Of a stretch of 57,814 bases of DNA, positions 25,116-33,593 are shown one piece after another. The notes under the pieces were generated by a model. It saw only the letters and a program-made list of their open reading frames with translations. It searched no databases and was not told where the DNA came from. The DNA lies in the NCBI GenBank assembly GCA_020724775.1, contig DYGG01000018.1:1-57814 (forward strand), in the 5' to 3' direction. Position numbers and translations under genes: made by a program. The stretch is from Ignavibacterium sp. GTDB lineage: Bacteria > Zixibacteria > MSB-5A5 > GN15 > PGXB01. Numbering within the stretch: the first letter of the stretch is position 1; the number at the start of each line of letters is the position of its first letter.

Positions 25116-26336
25116 ATGAGAATATTACTGATAACACAGCATTTTCCGCCGGAACGAGGGGCAGTCCGACGGTTATATGAATTTGCTCTCTTTTTCAAAA
25201 ACCAGGGGCATCAGGTAACGGTCTTGACCGCCCTGCCCAATTACCCTGATGGGGTGGTTCCGCAGCAATATCGCGGGAAATTCTTTTTGCGCGAAGATAT
25301 TAACGGGTTGGATGTCTGCCGCTCTTATGTCCTTCCGGCATCGAATGCCCAGCCGAAAAAGCGGATGGTCGGTTTCCTCACCTTTCTTGCTTCTTCGGTT
25401 ATAAATAGTTTTCGGCTGAAAGGAAAATTTGACCTGGTTATCGCCTCCTCGCCGCCGGTGACCTCTTCTCTGAGCGGATATATAATCAGCCGTCTGAGCC
25501 GCACCAAACTTGTGCTGGAAATTCGGGACCTGCAGCCGGAATCCGGGGAGCAATTCGGGAATATTAATAAGTCGTTTTTCACCGAAATCATTCGCAGGGT
25601 GATGCGGTTCCTGTATAAAAAATCAGACCATGTCGTCTGCGTTACGGAAGGGATTGCCGAATGGATGGAGAAAAACGGTGTCGAGAAGGGCCGGCTGACC
25701 ACCATCAAATCCGGGGTTGGAAACGACTTTCTCAACAGCCATTCCAACGGTATCCGCAAGAAATATGGATGGGAAGACAAGTTCCTGGTGGTCTTTTCCG
25801 GGACACTGGGTTGGGTTCGACCGCTGGAATCGATAATCGAAACGGCGCGGCTTCTGGCTGACAACAAGAAATATCATTTTGTTTTTATTGGTGACGGTCA
25901 AAAGCGACGCTCGCTGGAGGTACTTGCCAATCAGTACAATCTGAAGAATATATCTTTTATCGGACTGCGGCCTCTGGAAGAGATCCCCTATTATCTGAAA
26001 GCCAGCGACCTGCTGGTGGAATGTCTGAAAGAGGTCCCGGTTGCCCGGGTGGCGCTCCCGACCAAGATTTTTGAATATATGGCGGCAGGAAAACCGATTG
26101 TCTTCGGCTCCACCGATGGTGAGACCAGCCGCTTGCTATCCGAAGCGGGTGGGGCGCTGGTATTCTCCCCCAGTAATCCGGCTCAGCTGGCGCAACTGGT
26201 GAAAGGGCTCTATGATGGCGAGATTGACGGTGCCGGACTGGGACAGAAATACCGCGAGTTTGTGAATAACTATCATACCCGCGAGCAGTGGGCGCAGAAA
26301 TATCTCGAATTGCTCGATAAAGTCGGCAATTCGTAA
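25116..26336 (+). CDS. Glycosyltransferase family 4 (WbuB-like)
   Basis: A 406-residue GT-B glycosyltransferase, GT4 family. The N-terminal domain begins with ITQHFPPERGAVRRLYEFA (acceptor-domain glycine/arginine loop) and contains TALPNYPDG and FDLVIASSPPV. The C-terminal nucleotide-sugar domain has VVFSGTLGWVRPLESIIE and VFIGDGQKRRSLE, and the conserved E-x7-E region lies in FEYMAAGKPIVFGSTDGETSRLL. The layout is close to WbuB-like transferases that add amino- or deoxy-sugars in O-antigen and exopolysaccharide synthesis. Donor and acceptor cannot be deduced. It is cytoplasmic or membrane-associated, with a weak ribosome binding site. It probably works with the sugar-nucleotide genes at 14.6-17.9 kb, although it is not in the same operon. 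Confidence 0.9.
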   Translation: MRILLITQHFPPERGAVRRLYEFALFFKNQGHQVTVLTALPNYPDGVVPQQYRGKFFLREDINGLDVCRSYVLPASNAQPKKRMVGFLTFLASSVINSFRLKGKFDLVIASSPPVTSSLSGYIISRLSRTKLVLEIRDLQPESGEQFGNINKSFFTEIIRRVMRFLYKKSDHVVCVTEGIAEWMEKNGVEKGRLTTIKSGVGNDFLNSHSNGIRKKYGWEDKFLVVFSGTLGWVRPLESIIETARLLADNKKYHFVFIGDGQKRRSLEVLANQYNLKNISFIGLRPLEEIPYYLKASDLLVECLKEVPVARVALPTKIFEYMAAGKPIVFGSTDGETSRLLSEAGGALVFSPSNPAQLAQLVKGLYDGEIDGAGLGQKYREFVNNYHTREQWAQKYLELLDKVGNS

Positions 26337-26466
26337 GTTCTATCTGTCTTAATTTAATTATCCGATTTGAAATTTTTATCTGCCAATCTTAGAACGTTGA
26401 GTCGTCTTGTACGGTACCTCCGCAGTCTTAGAGATGATGACGTAAGAGTCTTTTAAAGAATCGAAG

Positions 26467-27222
26467 ATGAAAAAGAGCCTTCCCTTCCTGCCGCATCATC
26501 GCTATGCTCTCAAACTCGCTCTTGTCTTTCTTTTTATCTGGGTAATTCTGGCAATCAATCCCAGCCATCGCCAGGATTGGGCTTTGGAAAACCTGCTGGT
26601 TCTGGTCCTTGGAATCGTTCTGGTATTGACGGCAAAATCACTGCCGCTCTCACGGCTTTCTTATACGTTCATCTTTGTTTTCCTGACTCTTCATGAAATC
26701 GGAGCGCACTATACTTATGCCGAAGTGCCGTATGACCGGTGGTTTCAAAGTCTGACCGGCAGCAGTTTCAATTCCCTGGTGGGATGGCAACGGAATAATT
26801 TCGACCGGGTTATTCATTTTTCGTACGGGCTTTTGCTGGCATATCCGATTCGGGAAGTTTTCCTCCGTATTGCCAGCGTCAGCGGATTCTGGGGATATTT
26901 TCTTCCCCTTGATTTGACCATGTCCACCTCGATGCTATTCGAACTGTTCGAATGGCTCGCGGCGGAGTTTTTTGGCGGCGACCTTGGGGTCGCTTATCTG
27001 GGGACGCAAGGGGATATCTGGGATGCTCACAAGGATATGGCATTGGCCGGGCTGGGGGCAGTGATAGCGATGACCGTGACCGCCCTTATTAATATTCGCT
27101 TGCAACGAGATTTCGCCCGCGAGTGGGCGGAATCGTTGAAAGTTAAATTGCGCCGACCGCTTGGTGAGGATGAAATCAAGAGAATGATTAAAGGACGAGA
27201 TCGGGATAAAAGTTCCAACTGA
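26467..27222 (+). CDS. YjdF-family (DUF2238) inner-membrane protein
   Basis: A 251-residue polytopic membrane protein of the YjdF/DUF2238 family. Six to seven helices are visible, starting LALVFLFIWVILAI, LLVLVLGIVLVL and LSYTFIFVFLTLHEIGAHYTY. Family-typical polar motifs follow: YDRWF, RNNFDRVIHFSYGLL, LFELFEWLAAEFFGG and AYLGTQGDIWDAHKDMALAGLGA. The conserved His, Asp and Glu residues inside membrane segments suggest a catalytic or transport function that is not known for the family. The stop is 2 bp from the stop of the convergent gene at 27225, with no terminator between them. Confidence 0.85.
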   Translation: MKKSLPFLPHHRYALKLALVFLFIWVILAINPSHRQDWALENLLVLVLGIVLVLTAKSLPLSRLSYTFIFVFLTLHEIGAHYTYAEVPYDRWFQSLTGSSFNSLVGWQRNNFDRVIHFSYGLLLAYPIREVFLRIASVSGFWGYFLPLDLTMSTSMLFELFEWLAAEFFGGDLGVAYLGTQGDIWDAHKDMALAGLGAVIAMTVTALINIRLQRDFAREWAESLKVKLRRPLGEDEIKRMIKGRDRDKSSN

Positions 27223-27224
27223 AA

Positions 27225-28349
27225 TCAGTCATCTTCAAGCGCAATTATCCTTCCTTTGAACTCTTCCGCAATTTCCGGAATATCGGCTTTCTTCCAGACA
27301 ACAGCGGTGACTTTCTCCTCAGGCAGCAGCGCCAGGTCAAAGTCACCGATATAGCGGTACTCTTCTTCCGGAAGCCAGTACCCTTCCTTGCCGACATTCT
27401 GGAAATAATCTCTGTCGGCACTCTCCAGATTACGAGACGTCGCGGCATCACCATAAAGCACCTTGCGGACGCCGACATCAAGTGCAGCCTGTTTTTCCAC
27501 AGCGACACCATATGGCTCGAACGACATCTCCTGATAGCGGGCTCGCCAGCGCATAAGCCCGATTGCTTTCAAGGGAGCCGTTCCGGTAAAAGATACGGCG
27601 CGAAGACCTTTAGGCAGATGACGAGAAGAAGCAAGAATCTTTCGCCGATTCAGGATTCTCTTCAGAGTATCAAGCGCCGAGCGGGGATAACGAGTCCTGG
27701 CATGAATGATATCCTCGTAATATTGATAACTGGTTTCATCAGGCCAGGGGGCGGATGTTCCCCGCGTCCAGTGAATGAGATTGTTGTCAAGAAGCCGGTT
27801 GACGTGGGGGCGGAGACGCGCCTGGTCAATGATAACTTTGCACTCTGATGGCCGGCTGTCATATTCTGTTTGAAAATCCCGCGCTATCGTTACCCCCGAC
27901 GTCTTCGGTTCCTCTATCAACCTCTCCAGATTTCCTCCGGGCCTGATAGCGACCGGATATATTATATCAGCCATCATGATTACGGCGAGGTCCCGCTCCT
28001 TCTGAAAGGTCGATTTCCGGGCATTCCCCCGCGGTACAGTAAGAAAATGGAAACGAATCTTGCCCGGTTCTATATGGAACTGGCGGCAGTAATAATTCTG
28101 TATCGCTTCGGGGGTATCATCTTGATTCCGAGGGACAACCAGGACGAGGCGCGCTCCGGCGCGTGATGCGAAATAGAGGGGAATTTCCCAAGCGTTCATT
28201 CCCACGGAGGCAACTATTTCAAGATTGCGCCCGATAGCATCGGCTACAGCCTCGCGGCTTCGCGAAATCCAGAGGTCATCGCCGCCGGGACGGAGCGCCT
28301 GGCGGGAATTTAAAATTGCCGCCTTTTTTGGTTCTGCTTGATTCACCAT
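27225..28349 (-). CDS. Unrecognised two-domain protein (possible SLOG-like sensor)
   Basis: A 374-residue soluble protein I do not recognise with confidence. Residues about 25-85 read like a Rossmann-type nucleotide pocket: ISRSREAVADAIGRNLEIV, then ASVGMNAWEIPLYFASRAG and LVLVVPRNQDD, reminiscent of DprA/SLOG domains. The C-terminal part (about 270-360) has FEPYGVAVEKQAALDVGVRK, VLYGDAATSR, GYWLPEEEYRYIGDFDLALL and AVVWKKADI. That Y-G-V..K...G..K-V-L-Y...E-E-Y-R pattern is seen in some proteins annotated as abortive-infection-like. A nucleotide-sensing or defence role is only inference. The ATG at 28349 lacks a strong ribosome binding site. It follows the spoIID operon after 112 bp on the same strand. 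Confidence 0.45.
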   Translation of the reverse strand: MVNQAEPKKAAILNSRQALRPGGDDLWISRSREAVADAIGRNLEIVASVGMNAWEIPLYFASRAGARLVLVVPRNQDDTPEAIQNYYCRQFHIEPGKIRFHFLTVPRGNARKSTFQKERDLAVIMMADIIYPVAIRPGGNLERLIEEPKTSGVTIARDFQTEYDSRPSECKVIIDQARLRPHVNRLLDNNLIHWTRGTSAPWPDETSYQYYEDIIHARTRYPRSALDTLKRILNRRKILASSRHLPKGLRAVSFTGTAPLKAIGLMRWRARYQEMSFEPYGVAVEKQAALDVGVRKVLYGDAATSRNLESADRDYFQNVGKEGYWLPEEEYRYIGDFDLALLPEEKVTAVVWKKADIPEIAEEFKGRIIALEDD

Positions 28350-28461
28350 TGCAAAATAACAAAGGGAGCATAAAATTTCAACCAGACTGAAAGTGAAAAG
28401 CGGATGACGTTATCTGTCGGAGATTGAGAAGTGAGACCGGGCCGGTGAGGCTAATGAAGTA

Positions 28462-29742
28462 TTAATATAATTTGACCAGTTTGGTGTGCCGGTAATAGGT
28501 CATAAGAATCTGGTCGAATTTCTTGCCGGTGCGAGCCATTCCGAGAGCCCCGCACTGGCACATTCCGACCCCGTGACCGTAACCGCCGCCTTCAAAATCA
28601 ACTCTTATCAGTTTTCCGGCGGAGTTGTACTGCGGATTTACGTCGAACCGTGCCGATTGCAGAATCATTGCCGGGTTAGAGGCCCGCTTAAAGACCCAGC
28701 GAACCTTGTCTTTGCCAAAACGATAATCGCGGCCATCAGTTTTGACCAGAATGTCATAGACTCTTCCGCCGGCGGTCCGTTCAATTACTTCTATACCGGT
28801 TATCTCTCCTATTTCAATATCTTTTCCCCTGTCGGCGGAAAGGTACTGCTCCAGTCGCATTTTCAGTTGCTCGGGAGCAAATGATTCCTGCCAGCGATAA
28901 TATTTTGACCATTTACAGGCGCCGCTGTCATTAACGGCGCGCAGGTAGGGCGCCGAAGGTTTGTCCCAGACTTCGTCGATATCGTCGGTATATCCGCCGC
29001 AGGTAGAGTGATAGTAGGCGTTTATGAGCGAGTCCTCGAATTTGATGACATACCCCCGGGTTTCTTCCACCGCCTTTGATATAAGCGGAATTTCGGCTTC
29101 CACCCCATCATAAAGTTGGTCGGCGACATCCGATTTGAGGTCATACGGCTCATTGGGATATTGCGAAAGGTACCGCAACGAATAGGTTCGTGCCGCGACT
29201 GCCTGCGCTTTGATGGCTTCAAAATCCTCTTCCGTTACCTTCCCGATTTCCGGAGGCACCACTCCTTTAAGATAATCCTCCATATACACAATATTGACCA
29301 GGCGGAGATTCATCCCGCTCGGGAAAATCCGAAACAGCCCGCGGTAGCGCCGATTATTATATTCGAGATAATTTCTTCCGCCACGGGGTGAAACCAGGAT
29401 TTCTTCAAACCGCTCTCCCAGCATTCCTTTCCTGGTGCGAACGATGAGAAGCCCCCGGTCTTGAGTAACGGTTAGCGATTGCGAAGAATAATAGACAGTA
29501 TTGCGTCCCCCGCGACGGCATTCCAGCGCGAAAGAACCGTTGCTGGCGATTTCAATTTCCTGAGCGCTGTTTTCCAGAAGGACTCTGACAAAGGGAAGCC
29601 GGACATGAATCGCTTCGGTCCCTTCTTTGAGTTGTGGCATCGCGCCGCATCCCCAGATTACCAGGGTAAGAATGGCGCCGCCCAGAACGCGCCAGAGATA
29701 TCCCGAGAGAATTCGGGTCTTTATGAAGTTCTTGGTTATCAT
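28462..29742 (-). CDS. SpoIID/LytB-domain lipoprotein
   Basis: A 426-residue protein related to the sporulation lytic transglycosylase SpoIID and amidase enhancer LytB, in a diderm, probably non-sporulating organism. A type II signal with Cys32 (LTLVIWGC) anchors it as a lipoprotein. The SpoIID core holds VVPPEIG (catalytic Glu candidate), EAIKAQAVAARTYSL, YHSTCGGYTDDIDEVW and the C-terminal GGGYGHGVGMCQCGALGMA. These enzymes cleave glycan strands after amidases remove stem peptides (denuded glycans). The gene ends the diguanylate cyclase-nagZ-anmK-spoIID operon, 19 nt after anmK, so it probably releases 1,6-anhydro-muropeptides that the two upstream enzymes then recycle. Confidence 0.92.
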   Translation of the reverse strand: MITKNFIKTRILSGYLWRVLGGAILTLVIWGCGAMPQLKEGTEAIHVRLPFVRVLLENSAQEIEIASNGSFALECRRGGRNTVYYSSQSLTVTQDRGLLIVRTRKGMLGERFEEILVSPRGGRNYLEYNNRRYRGLFRIFPSGMNLRLVNIVYMEDYLKGVVPPEIGKVTEEDFEAIKAQAVAARTYSLRYLSQYPNEPYDLKSDVADQLYDGVEAEIPLISKAVEETRGYVIKFEDSLINAYYHSTCGGYTDDIDEVWDKPSAPYLRAVNDSGACKWSKYYRWQESFAPEQLKMRLEQYLSADRGKDIEIGEITGIEVIERTAGGRVYDILVKTDGRDYRFGKDKVRWVFKRASNPAMILQSARFDVNPQYNSAGKLIRVDFEGGGYGHGVGMCQCGALGMARTGKKFDQILMTYYRHTKLVKLY

Positions 29743-29761
29743 ATCGCTGCGGACGGTAATA

Positions 29762-30943
29762 TCAGTTTATTATGATTCTTCCCGCTATCGTTTTTTTGCG
29801 GGCGCCGGTAATTTGCGGCAGACCGATGGCGACCTCTTTAATTGTCAGAGCCGCCATCAGAGCGTAACATTCCGCTTCCAGATAATCAGGCTCTACGCCC
29901 AATTTTTTAACCGATAAAGTTTCCGTCGTGAAGAGATTACTCTTGAGCCTTTCCACCAGAAATCTGTTTTTCAGTCCGCCGCCGAAAAGATAGAGACGGG
30001 GAATCCTGTAACTTTCGAGATATGTTCGCACTTCGCGGGCTACGACATAAGCGGTCAGTTCGACCAGAGTCGCCATAATATCTTGACGGCTCAGCCCCAG
30101 CGATTTTGCGTATCGAAGCGCCTTGTCGAGGAAAGCCGCTCCGAATCGCTCTCGGCCGGTGGAGTTGCCGTATTTTCCCTTGAGATAATTGTCGGATAGA
30201 AGCAGGGTTAGAAGCCGGATGGAGATTTTCCCTTTCGCCGCCATTTTTCCGTCCCGGTCATATTTTTTTCCGATAAACCGGGCGGCGGCAAGGTCGAGGA
30301 GGCTGTTGCCGGGTCCGCAGTCGCGAGCGACAGCCTGGTCGGCAGAACTACCGGCCGGAAAGAAGAAATAATTGGCGATACCGCCGATATTGACCAGAAG
30401 GCGATTCTCTCTTCTGTCGGAAAAAAGAAGGTGCATCGGGTAAACGGTGATAGGCGCCCCTTCGCCGCCAACCCCGATGTCGGCCTGACGAAAATCGGCG
30501 ATGACAGGAAGACCGCAGATAGCGGCAATAGTCTCCGGATGTCCTAATTGAAGGGTGGCGCTTTCCTTTCTGCCTTTGAGATGCAGTTTTCCCGGAAGAT
30601 GGCGGATTGTCTGTCCGTGTGAGCCTATCAAGAGCGGTGGGAGCCGACGTCGGCGGAGCGCCGCGCAGAAACGGGCGGTTTCGGTCCCGAAAAAGAAACC
30701 GAGTTTGCGGTCAAGCATGGCCAGTTTGTCAACGGAGAGCAAATGTCCCGCAATGGCCGTTTGAACTTCCCGGGAAAGCGAGGGCGGGTAAGAAACAGTC
30801 CTGCCGGAAAGAAATTTTACTTTGGATTTTCTGCCGGAGAATTCCACTGATATAGCGGCAAGGTCCAGCCCGTCGGCAGATGTCCCTGAATTAAGGCCGA
30901 CCAGAATCAGTCGCTTCCTGGAGAGAGATTGAGCGATTGCCAT
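29762..30943 (-). CDS. anmK: Anhydro-N-acetylmuramic acid kinase
   Basis: A 393-residue ASKHA-fold kinase that hydrolyses the 1,6-anhydro ring and phosphorylates anhydro-MurNAc to MurNAc-6-phosphate in cell-wall recycling. Diagnostic motifs are GLNSGTSADGLDLAAI near the N-terminus, IGSHGQTIRHLPG, LGHPETIAAICGLPVIADFR, QADIGVGGEGAPITVYP, NIGGIANYFF, RDCGPGNSLLDLA and the C-terminal LYLFGGGLKNRFLVE. All expected segments are present. It lies 6 nt after nagZ and 19 nt before spoIID. No MurNAc-6-P etherase (murQ) is in the window, so the next recycling step must be encoded elsewhere. Confidence 0.96.
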   Translation of the reverse strand: MAIAQSLSRKRLILVGLNSGTSADGLDLAAISVEFSGRKSKVKFLSGRTVSYPPSLSREVQTAIAGHLLSVDKLAMLDRKLGFFFGTETARFCAALRRRRLPPLLIGSHGQTIRHLPGKLHLKGRKESATLQLGHPETIAAICGLPVIADFRQADIGVGGEGAPITVYPMHLLFSDRRENRLLVNIGGIANYFFFPAGSSADQAVARDCGPGNSLLDLAAARFIGKKYDRDGKMAAKGKISIRLLTLLLSDNYLKGKYGNSTGRERFGAAFLDKALRYAKSLGLSRQDIMATLVELTAYVVAREVRTYLESYRIPRLYLFGGGLKNRFLVERLKSNLFTTETLSVKKLGVEPDYLEAECYALMAALTIKEVAIGLPQITGARKKTIAGRIIIN

Positions 30944-30949
30944 TATTTC

Positions 30950-31933
30950 CTATATCACCGGCGCCGCCAGTTTAGATTTGATGCCGGATATCCTATCCAG
31001 CGATGACTCCAGGCGGTTGTCATCAATTAGTCCTTTTTTGTAGGCGGCTTTAATATAATTAAGAGCGGTGCGAGCGGCACGAAAATCGCGGCCGAAGAGA
31101 AGAATATCGTGGCCGGCAAGGAAAGCCTCCAGAGCCCGCTGACCGACATCCCCAATCTCGCCGGCACCCAGCATCAGCAGGTCATCGGTAATCACGATGC
31201 CGTCAAAACCGAGCCGCTCCCTTAGAAGATTCTGGACAATTCGTTGGGATACCGTGGCAGGACGCTCATCGATGCCGGGCGTGAGAAGGTGCGTGGTCAT
31301 CACCATATCGGCCCCGGCGCCGATTCCGGCTTTGAAAGTCAGGGACTCCCGATTGAGAAAGGTTTGCTCATCGTAGTCGGCGACGGCAATCTCCTGATGA
31401 GGGTCATTGACTGCGGCGCCGAAGCCGGGAAAATGTTTCAGGCAGGAGAGAATTCCGGCGCGACTGGCAATCTTAATCGCTTTTTCTATGAAGGGAATCA
31501 CCCGCGCCGGATTGCTGCCAAAGGTGCGTCCTTCCAAACAGCGGTTTTCGGGATTAATCCGCAAGTCCGCCACCGGACCGAAGAAGAGGTTGATGCCGAG
31601 GGAATGGAGATAATAGGCGGCGCGCCCGAACTGCTCGGCAAAGAGTTCGAGATTGGCGAGCCGTCCATATTTAGCCGGAGATTCAAACTCCGCCGGCGCT
31701 CCCCGGAAGCGGCAAACCCGGCCTCCCTCCTGGTCCACGGCAATGAAGGGGATGACAGAGCCGACTGCGACGATGGACTTGACAGAACTTTCTGCCATGA
31801 TATGAGGATTGGCATTTTCCTCAAACAGTATTACTCCGCCGATATTTTGGGCGCCGATAAATTCCAGGAATTCATCGGACGGTTCGGGGGTATCATAACC
31901 GCAGATTATAATCTGTCCAATCCGCTCTATCAT
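30950..31933 (-). CDS. nagZ: Beta-N-acetylhexosaminidase, GH3
   Basis: A 327-residue glycoside hydrolase family 3 enzyme removing terminal GlcNAc from anhydro-muropeptides. Motifs: FIAVDQEGGRVCRF (64-76), FGPVADLRIN, the substrate-binding CLKHFPGF (164-171) followed by the acid/base Asp-His dyad in VNDPHQE (D177/H179), THLLTPGID and the nucleophile region IVITDDLLM (Asp 250/251). No signal peptide, so it is cytoplasmic like classic NagZ. Its start overlaps the stop of the diguanylate cyclase gene by 4 nt (ATGA), and anmK starts 6 nt past its stop, making a compact recycling operon. Confidence 0.94.
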   Translation of the reverse strand: MIERIGQIIICGYDTPEPSDEFLEFIGAQNIGGVILFEENANPHIMAESSVKSIVAVGSVIPFIAVDQEGGRVCRFRGAPAEFESPAKYGRLANLELFAEQFGRAAYYLHSLGINLFFGPVADLRINPENRCLEGRTFGSNPARVIPFIEKAIKIASRAGILSCLKHFPGFGAAVNDPHQEIAVADYDEQTFLNRESLTFKAGIGAGADMVMTTHLLTPGIDERPATVSQRIVQNLLRERLGFDGIVITDDLLMLGAGEIGDVGQRALEAFLAGHDILLFGRDFRAARTALNYIKAAYKKGLIDDNRLESSLDRISGIKSKLAAPVI

Positions 31934-33540
31934 ATGACACAGACCAGGTTTTTCCCGGCGCCTTTGGCGCGATATAGCGCCTGGTCGACCACCGAGAGGA
32001 TTTCATCGTGCGATTTACCGTTCTCCGGGAAGGAGGTGACGCCCACGGAGACGGTAACTTTCAGTTCGGGGATATTGCCGCCGCCGCCAAAAGTCGATTC
32101 TTCAATCTGCTGGCGAATCCGCTCGCCGATACGGGCAACCTCCACCTGCGGTGTCTGCGGCAGGATTATCACAAACTCTTCTCCGCCATAACGGCAAAAG
32201 ATGTCAACATCTCTGATACACTTCTTGACGACTTCGGTAATACCTTTTAATACGATATTACCGACTTCGTGTCCATAAGTATCGTTGAATTTTTTGAACC
32301 AGTCAACATCAAGCATGATAAGCGATAAAGGCAAACTGTAGCGGGCGGCGCGCCGTTGCTCTTCTTTCAGTTTATCCGCGAAATAGCGGTAGTTGTAAAT
32401 TCCGGTCAGTTCATCGGTAATGGTGAGTTCTTCCATTTTATGATGCAGCAGGGCGTTTTCGATAGCCATGGCGGCGGAACGAGCGACAACAGTCAGCAGT
32501 TTTTCGTCTTTTTGAGTGAATATTCCTGCCAGGGGCGATTCGGCAATGAGGGCGCCCACCGGTTTGCCGTGCGCCACCATCGGCGCCAGCATAACACAGC
32601 GGCTGCTGGTCTTAAGCGGCAGATAGTCGGCGCGCCCGGAGAGGTCGCTGATGGTAATGGTCTCCCCCTTCTTGACGGTCGCCTGTATCAACTCTTGGCG
32701 ATTGGTATCAACCGCCTTGAGATGGAAATTTGATTGTCCGGCAATATTGCGGCCCCGGTAGATAAAATTCCCGCCCGGTCCGATTAAAAGCACAGCGCTT
32801 GCCGGATACGCCATCAGCCCCCCGGTAATATTTATAGTCGTTTCGATGACGCCATCGACATCGAGAATCCCTGCCAGGACGCGAGAGTTCTCGTAAATCA
32901 TTTCCAGGTTTGCCTGCGATTTTTCCAGTTCCGAGGTGCGCAGATTCAGGGTGTCAAAGAGGCTTAAGAGACGTCTTTCCGAGCGGCGAATGTAGTCAGA
33001 GACAAAGGAAATAGCCAGCACCAGAAACCAGGCGAAGCCTACCCGCAGGAGCAGCGGTATTATATGGGACGGATGAATATCGGGAGTGACCAGATAAATA
33101 TATGTAATCGACACAATACCGGTCAGAATCATAGTCACCGGCAGCGTCAGCATGTAGGCGGAAAAGGCGACCGTCAGGTAATAAAGAAAATAAAAATCGG
33201 AGTAGTAACCGCCGGATAACTGAATCAGAATGGAGACAAAAATCAGGTCAAAGATGACAATGGAAAGGTACGGTTTTTTGAGGTCGTATTTTCCGTTTTT
33301 AACCAGATACCAGAAGATAAGCATCTGTGCGGCAAAAGTGACAGTTAGTATGGAAAGCAGGTAATAGTCATTCTGAGAGATTTCCTGGAAAAAGAAAATC
33401 CATCCGGTAGCGACCACAGTCAGCAGCCGTGAGATCAGGAAGATGCTGTCGACTCGCGGAAGAAGGGTTTTGCCCTTGTCCTGAAATATCTTCATAAATA
33501 TATTTATAGCAGTGCTCTGGGTCTCAGCAAAAACCGACAC
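31930..33540 (-). CDS. Membrane GAF-GGDEF diguanylate cyclase
   Basis: A 536-residue c-di-GMP synthase. Five or six membrane helices fill about residues 25-195 (for example LTVVATGWIFFF and YLTVAFSAYMLTLPVTMIL). A coiled linker, a GAF domain (about 215-360) and a C-terminal GGDEF domain follow. The active-site loop is YGGEEFVI, with TDELTGIYNYRYF and LDVDWFKKFNDTYGHEVGN for substrate and metal binding. An inhibitory I-site RxxD (RDVD) lies exactly five residues before GGEEF, so product feedback is expected. The start is a GTG at 33540 after CGAAAG. Its 4-nt overlap with nagZ ties c-di-GMP production to peptidoglycan-recycling enzymes. Confidence 0.93.
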   Translation of the reverse strand: MSVFAETQSTAINIFMKIFQDKGKTLLPRVDSIFLISRLLTVVATGWIFFFQEISQNDYYLLSILTVTFAAQMLIFWYLVKNGKYDLKKPYLSIVIFDLIFVSILIQLSGGYYSDFYFLYYLTVAFSAYMLTLPVTMILTGIVSITYIYLVTPDIHPSHIIPLLLRVGFAWFLVLAISFVSDYIRRSERRLLSLFDTLNLRTSELEKSQANLEMIYENSRVLAGILDVDGVIETTINITGGLMAYPASAVLLIGPGGNFIYRGRNIAGQSNFHLKAVDTNRQELIQATVKKGETITISDLSGRADYLPLKTSSRCVMLAPMVAHGKPVGALIAESPLAGIFTQKDEKLLTVVARSAAMAIENALLHHKMEELTITDELTGIYNYRYFADKLKEEQRRAARYSLPLSLIMLDVDWFKKFNDTYGHEVGNIVLKGITEVVKKCIRDVDIFCRYGGEEFVIILPQTPQVEVARIGERIRQQIEESTFGGGGNIPELKVTVSVGVTSFPENGKSHDEILSVVDQALYRAKGAGKNLVCVI

Positions 33541-33593
33541 CTTTCGTTATTCTATCGGCAGATTGCCGCTTTTATTTATTGATACTTAAGGGA

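Noticed and set aside
28462-29742. Sporulation gene as evidence for an endospore former
   Set aside because: SpoIID/LytB domains are common in non-sporulating diderms, and the rest of the window (barrels, sorting tails) indicates an outer membrane.
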